64,000 nt of DNA from Stanieria sp. NIES-3757 (GTDB lineage Bacteria; Cyanobacteriota; Cyanobacteriia; Cyanobacteriales; Xenococcaceae): the NCBI GenBank assembly GCA_002355455.1, contig AP017375.1:5013640-5077639 (forward strand), in the 5' to 3' direction. The notes beneath the pieces were generated by a model. The model made no database searches and had not been told where the DNA came from. It saw only the letters and a list, made by a program, of their open reading frames with translations. Both the position numbers and the translations under genes were made by a program. Shown here piece by piece: positions 44,380 to 54,050 of the stretch (position 1 is the first letter of the stretch; the number at the start of each line of letters is the position of its first letter).

Positions 44380-44420
44380 GATCCGAGGCAAGAGAAAAAA
44401 CTAATCAATAGGAGCTATCT

Positions 44421-45842
44421 ATGGCTGAGACTCCCCAAGAAGTCTTGAAAATGATTCAAGACAATAACATCAAAATCATCGACCTCAAATTTATCGATAT
44501 GCCAGGTATCTGGCAACATTGTTCTTTCTACTACGACCAAATTGACGAAAGTTCCTTTGTCGATGGTGTTGCGTTTGATGGTTCTAGTATCAGAGGTTGG
44601 AAGGCAATTAACGAATCTGATATGTCAATGGTTCCCGATCCTACAACCGCTTGGATCGACCCTTTTTATGCAGAACCAACTCTCAGCATGATCTGTAGTA
44701 TTAAAGAACCTCGTACTGGGGAATGGTACAGTCGCGATCCTCGTTCAATCGCCAAAAAAGCTCTTGATTTTCTTAACAGCACTGGTATTGGCGACATAGC
44801 ATTTTTTGGACCAGAAGCAGAATTTTTCGTCTTTGATGATGTTCGCTTCGATCAAGCTGAAAACAAAAGCTATTACTATGTTGATAGTGTCGAAGGTCGC
44901 TGGAATAGTGGTCGTGAGGAAGCGGGCGGTAATTTAGGCTATAAACCCCGTTACAAAGAAGGTTATTTTCCTGTAGCCCCTACCGATACTCTACAGGATA
45001 TGCGGACAGAAATGCTGCTAACTATGGCAGATTGCAATGTACCGATTGAAAAACACCATCATGAAGTAGCTACAGGAGGACAAAACGAACTTGGTATTCG
45101 CTTTGCGCCAATTATCGAAGCTGCTGACAATTTGATGATTTATAAATACGTCATCAAAAACGTTGCTAAAAAATACGGTAAAAGTGTGACCTTCATGCCT
45201 AAACCCTTGTTTAACGACAACGGTTCGGGAATGCATACTCATATGTCTATTTGGAAAGGTGGACAGCCTTTATTTTGGGGTGATGGCTATGCTAACTTGA
45301 GTAAAATGGCTCTTAATGCGATCGGTGGGATTTTGAAGCACGCACCTGCTTTACTAGCTATAACCAACCCCACTACAAACTCCTACAAGCGTCTGGTTCC
45401 TGGATTTGAAGCACCTGTAAACTTAGCTTATTCTCAAGGTAATCGTTCTGCATCGGTACGGATTCCTCTTTCTGGTAGCAATCCGAAAGCAAAACGTTTT
45501 GAGTTTCGTTGTCCTGATGCTACTTCTAACCCTTATCTTTCTTTTGCTGCGATGCTTTGTGCTGCGGTAGATGGAATTAAGAATGAAATCGATCCAGGTG
45601 AACCTTTAGATGTAGATATCTACGATTTATCTCCTGAAGAATTGAGCAAAATTCCTTCTACTCCTGGTTCTTTAGAAGAAGCGTTAGAAGCATTGGAAAA
45701 AGACCATAGTTTCTTAACTGATACTGGTGTCTTCTCCGAAGACTTTATTCAAAACTGGATTGAATACAAGCTCGACAATGAGGTTAACCCAATGCGTCTG
45801 CGTCCTCATCCTTACGAATTTTCTTTGTATTATGATTGCTAA
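44421..45842 (+). CDS. glnA: Glutamine synthetase type I
   Basis: A 473-residue GSI-beta-type enzyme that makes glutamine from glutamate, ammonia and ATP, the entry point of nitrogen assimilation. Motifs in order: the beta-grasp [23 protein letters not shown] with metal-binding Glu, [44 protein letters not shown] and the C-terminal [18 protein letters not shown]. In cyanobacteria this enzyme is inhibited by the small proteins GifA/GifB; neither is in the window. Expression is probably NtcA-controlled. Confidence 0.96.
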   Translation: MAETPQEVLKMIQDNNIKIIDLKFIDMPGIWQHCSFYYDQIDESSFVDGVAFDGSSIRGWKAINESDMSMVPDPTTAWIDPFYAEPTLSMICSIKEPRTGEWYSRDPRSIAKKALDFLNSTGIGDIAFFGPEAEFFVFDDVRFDQAENKSYYYVDSVEGRWNSGREEAGGNLGYKPRYKEGYFPVAPTDTLQDMRTEMLLTMADCNVPIEKHHHEVATGGQNELGIRFAPIIEAADNLMIYKYVIKNVAKKYGKSVTFMPKPLFNDNGSGMHTHMSIWKGGQPLFWGDGYANLSKMALNAIGGILKHAPALLAITNPTTNSYKRLVPGFEAPVNLAYSQGNRSASVRIPLSGSNPKAKRFEFRCPDATSNPYLSFAAMLCAAVDGIKNEIDPGEPLDVDIYDLSPEELSKIPSTPGSLEEALEALEKDHSFLTDTGVFSEDFIQNWIEYKLDNEVNPMRLRPHPYEFSLYYDC

Positions 45843-45973
45843 TTGTTAATAATTGGCTGTTTAGCAAAAAACCACTGTTGTTTGTGGTCGAAGGTACTCC
45901 GCTTATGATAGACGGAGCCTGCTTCGACTTCGTCGAAATCATCTCAACAATAGTCGTTTATTGAATAGAGTAA

Positions 45974-46015
45974 ACCACCAGAGAATCAAATTTTCTAGGT
46001 GGTCTTATTTTTTTT
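45974..46015 (+). terminator. Intrinsic terminator of glnA
   Basis: ACCACC-AGAGAA-TCAAA-TTTTCT-A-GGTGGT makes a 12-bp stem with one bulged A and one G-T pair, followed by CTTATTTTTTTT. Strong rho-independent terminator 132 bases after the stop. It also lies at the 3' end of the convergent gene. Confidence 0.78.
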
Positions 46016-46035
46016 ATGAATAAATCTTTTATTAT

Positions 46036-46596
46036 TTAAAATAAAGTAAAAAGCTTCTTAGTTTTTTGAGGACTGGTTTGAGTAAGATATAGTTCACTTT
46101 CTTTGGCTAAAGAATTAATTTCGTCTTTAAGAATTAAAGTTGGATTGCTTTGACAACTTTGATAATTTTGATTGTGAGCCGTTGTTTTAAAAAAATGAGA
46201 AGCTTGTACTTCGTGAGGAAATAAATTTTGTAAGAAAAAATGGAGCGTATTTTTTTTGACCCAGCCTTTTAAAACTGCTACTGCACCGAAACGCAGCAAA
46301 CATTGTTTTTGTTCGCAAATAATCTCATTGATTTGATCTTCATTTAACAAAGCAGCTTTTTGTAAATAAAATCCTAAAGGATATCTTTCGGGATCGGTAA
46401 CTAAAGTGACCCATTCTTCGGCAAAAAAATCAGCAGTTTCTTGTTTTAACCAGCCTCTTAAAGCCAAAATTTCTCCAATCCGCATTTCTTGATAATAAGA
46501 TTGATCTCGCAACGCTAATTGAAGCTGAGGGGAAGAAATTAAATCAGCTTCTGTTAAAATTGTTCCTAAAGGATGAAGAACAAATGTGTGGGACAT
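46036..46596 (-). CDS. Hypothetical protein with two similar helical repeats
   Basis: A 186-residue soluble protein. Two stretches of about 45 residues look related: SSPQLQLALRDQ...MRIGEILALRGWLKQETADFF and NEDQINEIICEQ...LRFGAVAVLKGWVKKNTLHFF, each reading as x-L-x2-A-L/I...G-E/A-(I/V)-L-x-(R/K)-GW(L/V)K-x-(E/N)T-x-(D/H)FF. This resembles the small N-terminal domain of type II/IV secretion ATPases (MshEN-like), where such repeats bind nucleotides, but I cannot confirm this. The C-terminal 45 residues are polar. Convergent with glnA. Confidence 0.7.
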   Translation of the reverse strand: MSHTFVLHPLGTILTEADLISSPQLQLALRDQSYYQEMRIGEILALRGWLKQETADFFAEEWVTLVTDPERYPLGFYLQKAALLNEDQINEIICEQKQCLLRFGAVAVLKGWVKKNTLHFFLQNLFPHEVQASHFFKTTAHNQNYQSCQSNPTLILKDEINSLAKESELYLTQTSPQKTKKLFTLF

Positions 46597-46743
46597 AATA
46601 TCAAGTAACGCAAGATTGGTTTAATATTAAGAGCAATAGTCATAAAATTACTAATTACTTAATCTATTTATAAGCAAGAGTTGATTAAGTTTGAATAAAG
46701 TTAAAAGTTAATCATTTAAACATTCGATAAATATTTAATTAAG

Positions 46744-47595
46744 CTACTGGCATAAATAGGAAGAGTGATAACGAAAATGATCTGCCATCAAACTAGCGAT
46801 CGCAAAATAGCTATGGTCGTATCCTTCTTGATATCTAAGTTGTAAGGGTTGACCTACTTGTTGGCAAGCAGATTCAAAGACTTCTGGCAGTAGTTGTTGT
46901 TGCTCAAGAAAAGGGTCGGCTGTACCCTGATCGATGAGGATTGGAAAATTAAGTTGTTGTATCTTAATTAATTCACTAGCATCATAAGCTTGCCACTGCT
47001 CTCTATCTGTACCTAAATAAGCGGTAAATGCTTTCTCTCCCCAAGGACAACTCATCGGCGCGCAAATAGGAGCAAAAGCTGAAACAGAAAGATATTGGGT
47101 GGGATTTTTTAAAGCACAAATTAATGCGCCGTGTCCTCCCATTGAATGACCAAAAATTCCTTGTTTATGAATATTTACAGGAAAATTAGCTGCAATTAAA
47201 GCTGGTAGTTCTTTAGTTACATAACTATACATCTGATAATACTGTTGCCAAGGTGCAATTGTTGCATCTACGTAAAAACCTGCACCAGTACCTAAATCCC
47301 AACTAGCTTCTTCATCGGGAATTCCTGTCTGACGAGGAGAGGTATCGGGAATAACCAACATGATGCCATATTTGGCTGCATAAAGCTGCGCTCCTGCTTT
47401 AACGGTAAAATTTTCTTCGGTGCAGGTTAAGCCCGAAAGATAATAAAGAATAGGAACAGCTTGAGTTTTTGCTTGTGGGGGTAGATAGACAGCAAAATTC
47501 ATTTTGCCATTACAAATTGAAGATTGATGGGAATAATAAGCAACTGTTCCCCCAAAACAAAGATGTTGAGATTTTAAATTTAAAGAATTAGACAT
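46744..47595 (-). CDS. fghA: S-formylglutathione hydrolase
   Basis: A 283-residue alpha/beta hydrolase of the esterase D family. Start at the ATG at 47595 (MSNSLNLKSQHLCFGG). Marks: YYLSGLTCTEENFTVKAGAQ, PDTSPRQTGIPDEEASWDLGTGAGFYVDAT, the nucleophile elbow GHSMGGHGALICAL, and DQGTADPFLEQQ plus YDHSYFAIA for the Asp and His. It hydrolyses S-formylglutathione in formaldehyde detoxification. The partner glutathione-dependent formaldehyde dehydrogenase is not nearby. Confidence 0.92.
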   Translation of the reverse strand: MSNSLNLKSQHLCFGGTVAYYSHQSSICNGKMNFAVYLPPQAKTQAVPILYYLSGLTCTEENFTVKAGAQLYAAKYGIMLVIPDTSPRQTGIPDEEASWDLGTGAGFYVDATIAPWQQYYQMYSYVTKELPALIAANFPVNIHKQGIFGHSMGGHGALICALKNPTQYLSVSAFAPICAPMSCPWGEKAFTAYLGTDREQWQAYDASELIKIQQLNFPILIDQGTADPFLEQQQLLPEVFESACQQVGQPLQLRYQEGYDHSYFAIASLMADHFRYHSSYLCQ

Positions 47596-48172
47596 ATTAC
47601 TATTTTTCCAGCAAAATATTAGCAATATTGTCAGAGTAACCCTTCTATGTAAGAATTTTTTTATTTAATTCGTAGAATAACATTCTTGTCGCTTAAAATT
47701 GTGCGCTCTTCTGATGTGTTGAGCGCGGTAGCTAATAACAGATTAAATGTTAATTAACTTAAAGCAACTTTAATTAAAACTAGTTAATACTCTTTATTAA
47801 TAAGTGAAGCAATCACTCATTTAAAAATGAATTTTGATTACTAATTCTAGGCATTAAAAATAAAATGGTTTAAATTAATAATTGAAGCTAAAAGAAAGCT
47901 TCATCTGGCAGATCGAACAGCCAAAATGTACATTAAGTAAACTAAGAAGAGGAAAATCAAAGCTGTTTAATCTAACATCTGTCTCATCTAACAACAACAC
48001 CACTCTAGTCGAAATCGAAATCTTTCTCGCATAGTTAACCTGAGAGCAATGTAGAAGCTAGGTAGTTAATGCCAAGTGATTCTAGTAACTCTATTTATTA
48101 TCACTGAATCTGAGGAAGACAAATCGAGAATGTAGAAAGTGAGTGGTGTTGTTTGTTGTTAAGGTATTTTCT
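47596..48172. other. Intergenic region, no gene seen
   Basis: About 577 bases between fghA and folD. No convincing reading frame, tRNA or repeat; mostly AT-rich. It holds the fghA promoter and the 3' side of folD. Confidence 0.5.
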
Positions 48173-49051
48173 TCAACACCCATAAGTTCGACAATAACTT
48201 GTAACAGTATTTTGTAACAACATTGCTACCGTCATTGGACCAATTCCACCAGGAACAGGAGTAATATATTCGGCTACCTCAGCAATTCCATCAAAATCTA
48301 CATCTCCTACTAGTTGAGATTTGCCTTGTTCGTTTTCAACACGATTAATACCAACATCGATCACTACCGCACCAGGTTTAACCATTGCTGCTGTAATTAA
48401 TTCTGGTTTACCTACGGCTGCAATTAAAAGATCTGCTTCTCGACAGACCGCAGCTAAATCTTGAGTACGAGAATGAGCAATAGTGACGGTTGCATTTTCT
48501 TCCAATAACATCAGTGCTAAAGGTTTACCAACTAAAATACTTCTGCCGACAACTACCGCTTTTTTTCCTGCCAGAGGAATTTGATATTCTGCTAGTAATT
48601 TCATGACTCCAGCAGGTGTACAACTACGTAAACCAGCTTCAGAACGGACTAAGTGACCTAAATTCACTGGATGAAGTCCATCAGCATCTTTCTTAGGATC
48701 GATAGTGTGAAGTAAAGCTACGGCATTGAGGTGCTTGGGTAGAGGCAATTGAACCAGAATCCCATCAACGCGATCGTCGTGATTTAATTGTTGAATAACC
48801 TGTTCTAACTCTGCTTGAGACGTATTTTCTGGAAAATGCTGCCCTAAAGAAGCAATTCCTACCTTCTGACAAGACTTTTCCTTATTACGAACATAGACCG
48901 CACTAGCTGGATTATCTCCTACCATTAACACAGCTAAACCTGGAGGACGACCAATTTTAGTTTGTAGCGATCGCACTTGATTTTGTAACTGAAGCTGAAT
49001 TTTTTGAGCTAAGGCTTTACCATCCAGAATTTGGGCTGTTTGAGCAGGCAT
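48173..49051 (-). CDS. folD: Bifunctional methylenetetrahydrofolate dehydrogenase/cyclohydrolase FolD
   Basis: A 292-residue FolD. It interconverts 5,10-methylene-, methenyl- and 10-formyl-THF with NADP. Marks: [29 protein letters not shown] with the catalytic Lys, [26 protein letters not shown], the Rossmann [16 protein letters not shown] and the C-terminal [19 protein letters not shown]. Full length, no oddities. Confidence 0.95.
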   Translation of the reverse strand: MPAQTAQILDGKALAQKIQLQLQNQVRSLQTKIGRPPGLAVLMVGDNPASAVYVRNKEKSCQKVGIASLGQHFPENTSQAELEQVIQQLNHDDRVDGILVQLPLPKHLNAVALLHTIDPKKDADGLHPVNLGHLVRSEAGLRSCTPAGVMKLLAEYQIPLAGKKAVVVGRSILVGKPLALMLLEENATVTIAHSRTQDLAAVCREADLLIAAVGKPELITAAMVKPGAVVIDVGINRVENEQGKSQLVGDVDFDGIAEVAEYITPVPGGIGPMTVAMLLQNTVTSYCRTYGC

Positions 49052-49126
49052 GGAGTTGAATAATTAAATAAAAGTTAAGCTGGAGATGATCGATAGTTCT
49101 TTTCTCTTAATTTAGGATATCTTAAG

Positions 49127-49549
49127 ATGCTTCTCCTCAACAGAGAAATTCAAACCTTTTATCTTAATAAATTATTAATTCTGGGTATGTTTCTGACTAC
49201 TGGGATTGGATTAGGCGGTTGTCAGCAGCTAACTCAAACTCCTGTTGCGATCGCGAAAATTGCCCAAAAACAATCGGGAGCAAAAGTTTATCTTCAGGGA
49301 AAAGTACTCAAGCAAGCTCCTTTTTTGGGTAGTGGTGCTTATCAACTTCAAGATGCTAGTGGCAGTGTTTGGGTTGTGACAAACTATAACCTTCCTCAAC
49401 CAGGAGAACAAATTTTGATTCAAGGAGAGATTCAATCTGACATGATTTTTCTCGCACAACAAGCATTGAACGAAATTTATGTTGTCGAGTTAAAACAGGT
49501 AGAAAAAATAGCTAATCCTACTCAAGTAACTCCCCTAGAGAAATTATGA
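49127..49549 (+). CDS. Predicted OB-fold lipoprotein
   Basis: A 140-residue exported protein. An N-terminal hydrophobic helix (LLILGMFLTTGIGLGGC) ends in a lipobox-like LGGC, so Cys32 is probably acylated. The remaining 100 residues look like a small OB/BOF-type barrel (AKVYLQGKVLKQAPFLGSGAYQLQD, SVWVVTNYNLPQPGEQILIQGEI). Function unknown. The stop overlaps the NUDIX gene start by 4 bp (ATGA), so the two are translated together, an odd pairing of an exported and a cytosolic protein. Confidence 0.75.
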   Translation: MLLLNREIQTFYLNKLLILGMFLTTGIGLGGCQQLTQTPVAIAKIAQKQSGAKVYLQGKVLKQAPFLGSGAYQLQDASGSVWVVTNYNLPQPGEQILIQGEIQSDMIFLAQQALNEIYVVELKQVEKIANPTQVTPLEKL

Positions 49550-49995
49550 ATCAGTCACCTATTGCTGTTGCATTAGCCATCCTCCACCAAGGCGATCGAT
49601 TTTTAATGCAGTTGAGAGATGATCTTCCAGGGATTAAGTATCCTGGACATTGGGGTTTATTTGGTGGTCATCTTGAGGTAGAAGAAACTCCTGAAGCAGG
49701 ATTAGAACGAGAAATACTCGAAGAACTTCATTATCAAATTGTCAATCCGATTAAATTTGGCTGTTATGCCGATCAGCAAGTAATTCGTCACGTTTTTCAT
49801 GCACCGTTAGAAGTAGCAATTGATACTTTGGTTTTGGGAGAAGGCTGGGATTTACGGTTATTGAGTTTAGATGAAATTCTCTCTGGTTATAGTTATTCTC
49901 AAAAAGCAGGTCGCAATCAACCAGTAGGAAAAATTCATCAACAAATCTTGTTAGACTTTTTAAAGTGGCAAAATTTAGCAGGTGAAACCAAATAA
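49546..49995 (+). CDS. NUDIX hydrolase
   Basis: A 149-residue NUDIX-fold protein. The Nudix box is GHLEVEETPEAGLEREILEEL, which matches G-x5-E-x7-R-E-U-x-E-E; the final G-U pair is replaced. It hydrolyses a nucleoside-diphosphate-linked compound; substrate unknown. RBS and start lie inside the end of the lipoprotein gene, which indicates translational coupling. Confidence 0.85.
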   Translation: MNQSPIAVALAILHQGDRFLMQLRDDLPGIKYPGHWGLFGGHLEVEETPEAGLEREILEELHYQIVNPIKFGCYADQQVIRHVFHAPLEVAIDTLVLGEGWDLRLLSLDEILSGYSYSQKAGRNQPVGKIHQQILLDFLKWQNLAGETK

Positions 49996-50241
49996 AATTT
50001 AGTAATATTTAAAATATTAGGTATTAGGCATATTATTAATTAACAACCAGACTATTGAGGTCATAGATTAAACTCGGAATATTCTTTCGTAAATACTACC
50101 AAAACAAAATCTTACCGAAATTTTCATCTCCTGCCGATAGTCTTAGACTTAATTAAATGTTTCAAGAGGAAAAAGCTGCTACTGCCGTTTTTACTCCACT
50201 GCCTTCATGGGTTTGACCTAATTGTATAAATATTACTAATT

Positions 50242-51612
50242 TTGCTCATGAATCAGTTTTTTAACAAATCTTCTCATGGTCAAGGACGAAAACCGTCCTC
50301 TCAGTCTCGTAAAAATTCTTTTATTAGGTTAGGTAAACTTGTGCCGACGAAATTTATTGGTACTTTAGTTACAGCTTCTTTGGTCGTTGCTTATGCTAAC
50401 TCTTCAGTCAAAGCGGCCTTAGAAGATAGTCCAAAAACTGTTGTTGATGAAGTGTGGCAAATTGTTAACAATGAGTTTGTCGACCGAGAATTTAATCATA
50501 TTGACTGGCAAAAACAACGCCAAGAATTACTCAAGCAAAGTTATAGCGATCGCAAACAAGCCTATCAAGCCATTAGAGGCTCGTTAAAAACTTTGGGAGA
50601 CCCCTACACTCGTTTTCTCGACCCCGCGGAATTTGAAGACTTAACTAGTCAAACTAGTGGAGAATTATCTGGTGTTGGAATTCGTCTAACTATTGATGAA
50701 AAAACCAATGATTTAACTGTAGTTGAACCAATTAAAAATTCTCCTGCTGCCAAAGCAGGAATCCAATCAGGAGACAAAATTTTACGGATTAATGGCAAAC
50801 CTACTGCTTTAATGAGCATTGAGCAAGCTTCTGAAGCAATTAAGGGAGACGAAGGAACAGAAGTTAGTCTACAAATTGCCAAACCTAATCAAAAGGTGTT
50901 TGACGTAACTTTAGTCAGACAACAAATTGAATTACCTTCGGTTAATTACACTCTCAATCAAGAAGATCAACTCAAAGTCGGTTATATCAAACTAGATGAA
51001 TTTAGTTCTCATGCTGCTGAACAGATGAAGCAAGCCATTGAAGAATTAAGCAATCAGCAAGCTTCAGGCTTTATCTTGGATTTACGAGGTAATCCAGGTG
51101 GATTATTATTTTCTTCAGTAGAAATTGCCCGAATGTGGATGGAAGAAGGTTCAATTGTTAGCACTATTGATCGCAAAGGTGGCAATCAAAAGTTTTCCGC
51201 AGATGGCAAAGCTTTGACACAGTTACCTTTAGTAGTGTTGGTAGACCAATATTCTGCTAGTGCTAGTGAGATTTTAGCAGGTGCTTTAAAAGAAAACGGT
51301 CGTGCTACCCTGGTTGGAACTCGTACCTATGGTAAAGGAACAGTTCAATCAGTCCATTCCTTATCGGATGGTTCGGGATTAGCAGTAACTATTGCTCGTT
51401 ACTATCCTCCTAGTGGTATTGATATTAATCATAAAGGTATTTCACCCAATATTGAGATAGATTTAAGCAAACAAGACCAAATTGTGCTAAGTGCGAATCC
51501 TGCTTTAATTGGTACAGATGCAGATCCTCAATACGCCAAAGCAGTTAATATTTTGCGTCAAAATCGTCTTAGTCGAGTTAATAATACTCCAGCATCGATG
51601 AGCATTCGCTAG
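50242..51612 (+). CDS. C-terminal processing peptidase (S41 family)
   Basis: A 456-residue exported serine protease with an N-terminal basic stretch and membrane/signal helix (about residues 32-55). PDZ domain about 140-220 (GIRLTIDEKTNDLTVVEPIKNSPAAKAGIQSGDKILRING). The S41 core has the catalytic Ser in DQYSASASEILAGAL and Lys in TRTYGKGTVQS. Cyanobacteria have CtpA, which matures D1 in PSII, and paralogues CtpB/CtpC; I cannot decide which this is. It acts in the lumen or periplasm. Starts at ATG 50242 or Met3. Confidence 0.9.
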   Translation: MLMNQFFNKSSHGQGRKPSSQSRKNSFIRLGKLVPTKFIGTLVTASLVVAYANSSVKAALEDSPKTVVDEVWQIVNNEFVDREFNHIDWQKQRQELLKQSYSDRKQAYQAIRGSLKTLGDPYTRFLDPAEFEDLTSQTSGELSGVGIRLTIDEKTNDLTVVEPIKNSPAAKAGIQSGDKILRINGKPTALMSIEQASEAIKGDEGTEVSLQIAKPNQKVFDVTLVRQQIELPSVNYTLNQEDQLKVGYIKLDEFSSHAAEQMKQAIEELSNQQASGFILDLRGNPGGLLFSSVEIARMWMEEGSIVSTIDRKGGNQKFSADGKALTQLPLVVLVDQYSASASEILAGALKENGRATLVGTRTYGKGTVQSVHSLSDGSGLAVTIARYYPPSGIDINHKGISPNIEIDLSKQDQIVLSANPALIGTDADPQYAKAVNILRQNRLSRVNNTPASMSIR

Positions 51613-51745
51613 TCAAATTGGCTGGCTCAAGTAGCTAAATTAGAAATATAAATAAGTTAAAAGATTTTGGAGCTTATACCTAACTGATTAACGAAGGTAC
51701 AATGCTCCAAAGTTGATACCTAAAAGTATGAAAACTCGGCATAGT

Positions 51746-51967
51746 TTATAGCACTTCTAATTCATTTTCGCGAAAGTGAGCTTTAAATTTTTTTTCAAAT
51801 TTCACTAGCACCGGTAAATTCGGGCTAATCGGTCTTCCTTGCCAGTTATTCATAATATCAACAATTTCCCCTTCCATTCCTTTGAGATCGAAGGGTTCTT
51901 TTTTCTTTTGAGGATAGTGATAGACGACTACGGATTCTTTGACTCGAACGCGATCGCCAATTTTCAT
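51746..51967 (-). CDS. ftrV: Ferredoxin-thioredoxin reductase, variable chain
   Basis: A 73-residue SH3-like beta-barrel subunit: MKIGDRVRVKESVVVYHYP, FDLKGMEGEIVDIMNNWQGRPISPNLPVLVKF and the C-terminal FKAHFRENELEVL are family-typical. It shields the catalytic chain (FtrC, elsewhere) that passes electrons from ferredoxin to thioredoxins for light regulation. Monocistronic here. Confidence 0.93.
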   Translation of the reverse strand: MKIGDRVRVKESVVVYHYPQKKKEPFDLKGMEGEIVDIMNNWQGRPISPNLPVLVKFEKKFKAHFRENELEVL

Positions 51968-52111
51968 ATTGTCTCTCTCTCTTGATAATCTACTATGTCA
52001 ATTTAATGATTAGGTGCAGTTTTTAAGCAACTTTACTATTGTTACATGAGTCGGGACTTTCAGATATGGCTTCCAGGCGATTTAGTTCAGAGAAGACGCT
52101 GTAGAATTGAT

Positions 52112-52504
52112 TTAGACATTTTGAGCTAATTGACAGCGATCGCAGACTCCAAAAAATTCTAAAGTATGATAGTAAACTTTAAACTGGTGAGACTGTTCTA
52201 GTTGATGTTCTAGATCGTGGACAGGGCATTCTGCAATAGGGATTGAGATACCACAATTGACACAGGTAAGGTGATGTTGGTCTTGATGAATTGAACTATA
52301 AACCGATTCGCCATTAGGTAAAGTACGTACCTGTATTTCTCCTTGAAGTTTAAGAGCTTCTAAAGAACGATAGACAGTTGCTAACCCCATATTTTGATTA
52401 CTTTTACGTAGTTTGATATAGAGATCTTGGGCAGAAACTGATCCTTTAACATTTTTGAGTAACTGGAGAATACGCTCTTGAGAACGAGTACGTTGAGCTT
52501 TCAT
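52112..52504 (-). CDS. zur: Fur-family regulator, probably Zur (FurB)
   Basis: A 130-residue Fur-family repressor. Winged helix: RTRSQERILQLLKNVKGSVSAQDLYIKLRKSNQNMGLATVYRSLEALKLQG. Metal sites: the HQDQHHLTCVNCG segment and the second pair CDRCQ form the structural zinc site. The short length, MGLATVYRSLEALK and IPIAECPVHDLE fit the cyanobacterial Zur/FurB branch better than Fur or PerR as I remember them; the branch assignment is less certain than the family. Confidence 0.8.
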   Translation of the reverse strand: MKAQRTRSQERILQLLKNVKGSVSAQDLYIKLRKSNQNMGLATVYRSLEALKLQGEIQVRTLPNGESVYSSIHQDQHHLTCVNCGISIPIAECPVHDLEHQLEQSHQFKVYYHTLEFFGVCDRCQLAQNV

Positions 52505-52699
52505 TGCGAATTGAGATACTAAGCACGATTTATATATACTAAGCTATACCAGTTGAGTCGATAATCAACGATTATCTAAATACAACTGCCGTTTAGTAGT
52601 TAGACAAAAATAATATTGATTAAAGGAGTAAGAAAAAAGAAAATGGGGAAAAAGAGCGAAACAATCTAATTTGTCTAATTACTTATTTTCAGTCTAGCT

Positions 52700-53524
52700 T
52701 TAGGCTGATTTAATTTGCTTGAATTGTTGAACTAGGGTAAGAACATCGCTACGACTGAGTTTTTCTTTGCCCATTGCGATCGCATCTAGAGTTCCGTGGG
52801 CTAAAACTAAAGGAATTTGACAAAAATCTAAAGCGGGACCAGGTTTTAATTGTTTAGTATACAAATCGGCTAAATATAGGTTACGACGAGCATAAACTTG
52901 TAAATCTTCTTTACTCCACCCTTGAGGCAAAAAGTTGACTCCTCTGGTTAGATCTTCACTGTGATTACGAATAATATTGACTGCTTGTAAACCGCGACCA
53001 AAACCAATTGCGTAAGAACGATTAGTTTGGGTATTGTCATACCAAGCCCACAAATCTGATAATAATAATCCGACTGCGCCAGCTACACTAAAAGTATAAT
53101 GGTCTAGCTCTACTTCTGTTTCAATCTGCCAATTCTTTTCTGCCCAATAAGCCATGCGATCCGCCATTGCAGCAGTAGCATCCCAAATTCGAGGTGCAAT
53201 GGTTTCTGGCGCAAGTCTTGCCCATTCATCGAGACGGAGTGTTACCTCTGGCAGAATATTTTGATAATTAGATAAACTCTGACTAATAGTACCAGCAGAA
53301 CCCAGATTAACGATTTGCTGAAGTTGAAAGCTGACTTGATGTAAGAGTTGAGCTTTGGTCGAGTTATCTAATTGGGGATGATCTTCAATTTCGTCAATTG
53401 CACGCATACAGAGATACCCTGATGCCACTGCTGCTTGCAACTCTCCAGGTAAACGAACAATGGGGATGTAGAAAGTCCGACTGGTTTGCTTGAGAATTTC
53501 TAAAGCATTGGTAAGTACGGTCAT
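52700..53524 (-). CDS. Squalene/phytoene synthase family protein
   Basis: A 274-residue all-alpha trans-prenyl synthase homologue (shorter than PSY or SQS, about 310-360). The first Asp-rich motif is Asp44-EIE-Asp48 (CMRAIDEIEDH). The second, usually RDxxED, reads RNHSED with Asn187 in place of the first Asp. The remaining core (YTFSVAGAVGLLLSDLW, GFGRGLQAVNIIRN) is family-like. It may make phytoene, presqualene or hydroxysqualene, or have lost the second half-reaction; product cannot be called. Confidence 0.8.
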   Translation of the reverse strand: MTVLTNALEILKQTSRTFYIPIVRLPGELQAAVASGYLCMRAIDEIEDHPQLDNSTKAQLLHQVSFQLQQIVNLGSAGTISQSLSNYQNILPEVTLRLDEWARLAPETIAPRIWDATAAMADRMAYWAEKNWQIETEVELDHYTFSVAGAVGLLLSDLWAWYDNTQTNRSYAIGFGRGLQAVNIIRNHSEDLTRGVNFLPQGWSKEDLQVYARRNLYLADLYTKQLKPGPALDFCQIPLVLAHGTLDAIAMGKEKLSRSDVLTLVQQFKQIKSA

Positions 53525-53678
53525 GATTATTAGCTCCTCACGCTACGGACATCTTTTTCACGTAGAAAAATTCTAGGTGACGTGTCCTCAACTTTTCGCT
53601 AGGATACACCGAATTACCAATTTCTAGATTAGGAAAACTTTAAAAATTAAGGATTGATGAATGTAATTAGGATTAAAT

Positions 53679-53855
53679 TTAGATCAAATCGTACTTATGA
53701 GAGAGTACCGCAAAAATTACTGCGATCGCGGTAATTGCTAGAGCAATGATGGGATGTTGCCCCTGGCTGACGGCAAAGGAAGTAACTATTCCTGCTCCTA
53801 CAGCAGCAGTAAGACCAGCACCAATTAAATCTTTATCTGTTCCTTTGTTATACAT
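53679..53855 (-). CDS. Small membrane protein (58 aa)
   Basis: An ATG at 53855 opens 58 codons ending TAA at 53679. After MYNKGTDKDLI come two hydrophobic Gly/Ala-rich segments (GAGLTAAVGAGIVTSFAV and IIALAITAIAVIFAVLS) and the end HKYDLI, so two membrane helices in a hairpin. Third-position composition and the HIP1 octamer inside look like other genes here. Family not recognised. Confidence 0.55.
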   Translation of the reverse strand: MYNKGTDKDLIGAGLTAAVGAGIVTSFAVSQGQHPIIALAITAIAVIFAVLSHKYDLI

Positions 53856-54050
53856 GAATTTGCTTTTTTAGTTAAAGTTATTCAAGGCAAAATAATAGAA
53901 AATAAATTATCATTTCCTAGACTTTTGACCAAGAAAAAACTGAATTATTGCAATTAAGCTTTAAATTAAGCTAATTTTCTTTACAAAAAACTCTTAAGAG
54001 GTGGGAAAATAATAAATTTAGTGAAGCGTTCAAAATTATCTTAACTTTAA

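Noticed and set aside
47596-48172. Possible riboswitch upstream of fghA or downstream of folD
   Set aside because: Checked for conserved glycine, THF, cobalamin and glutamine-riboswitch cores by eye and found none.
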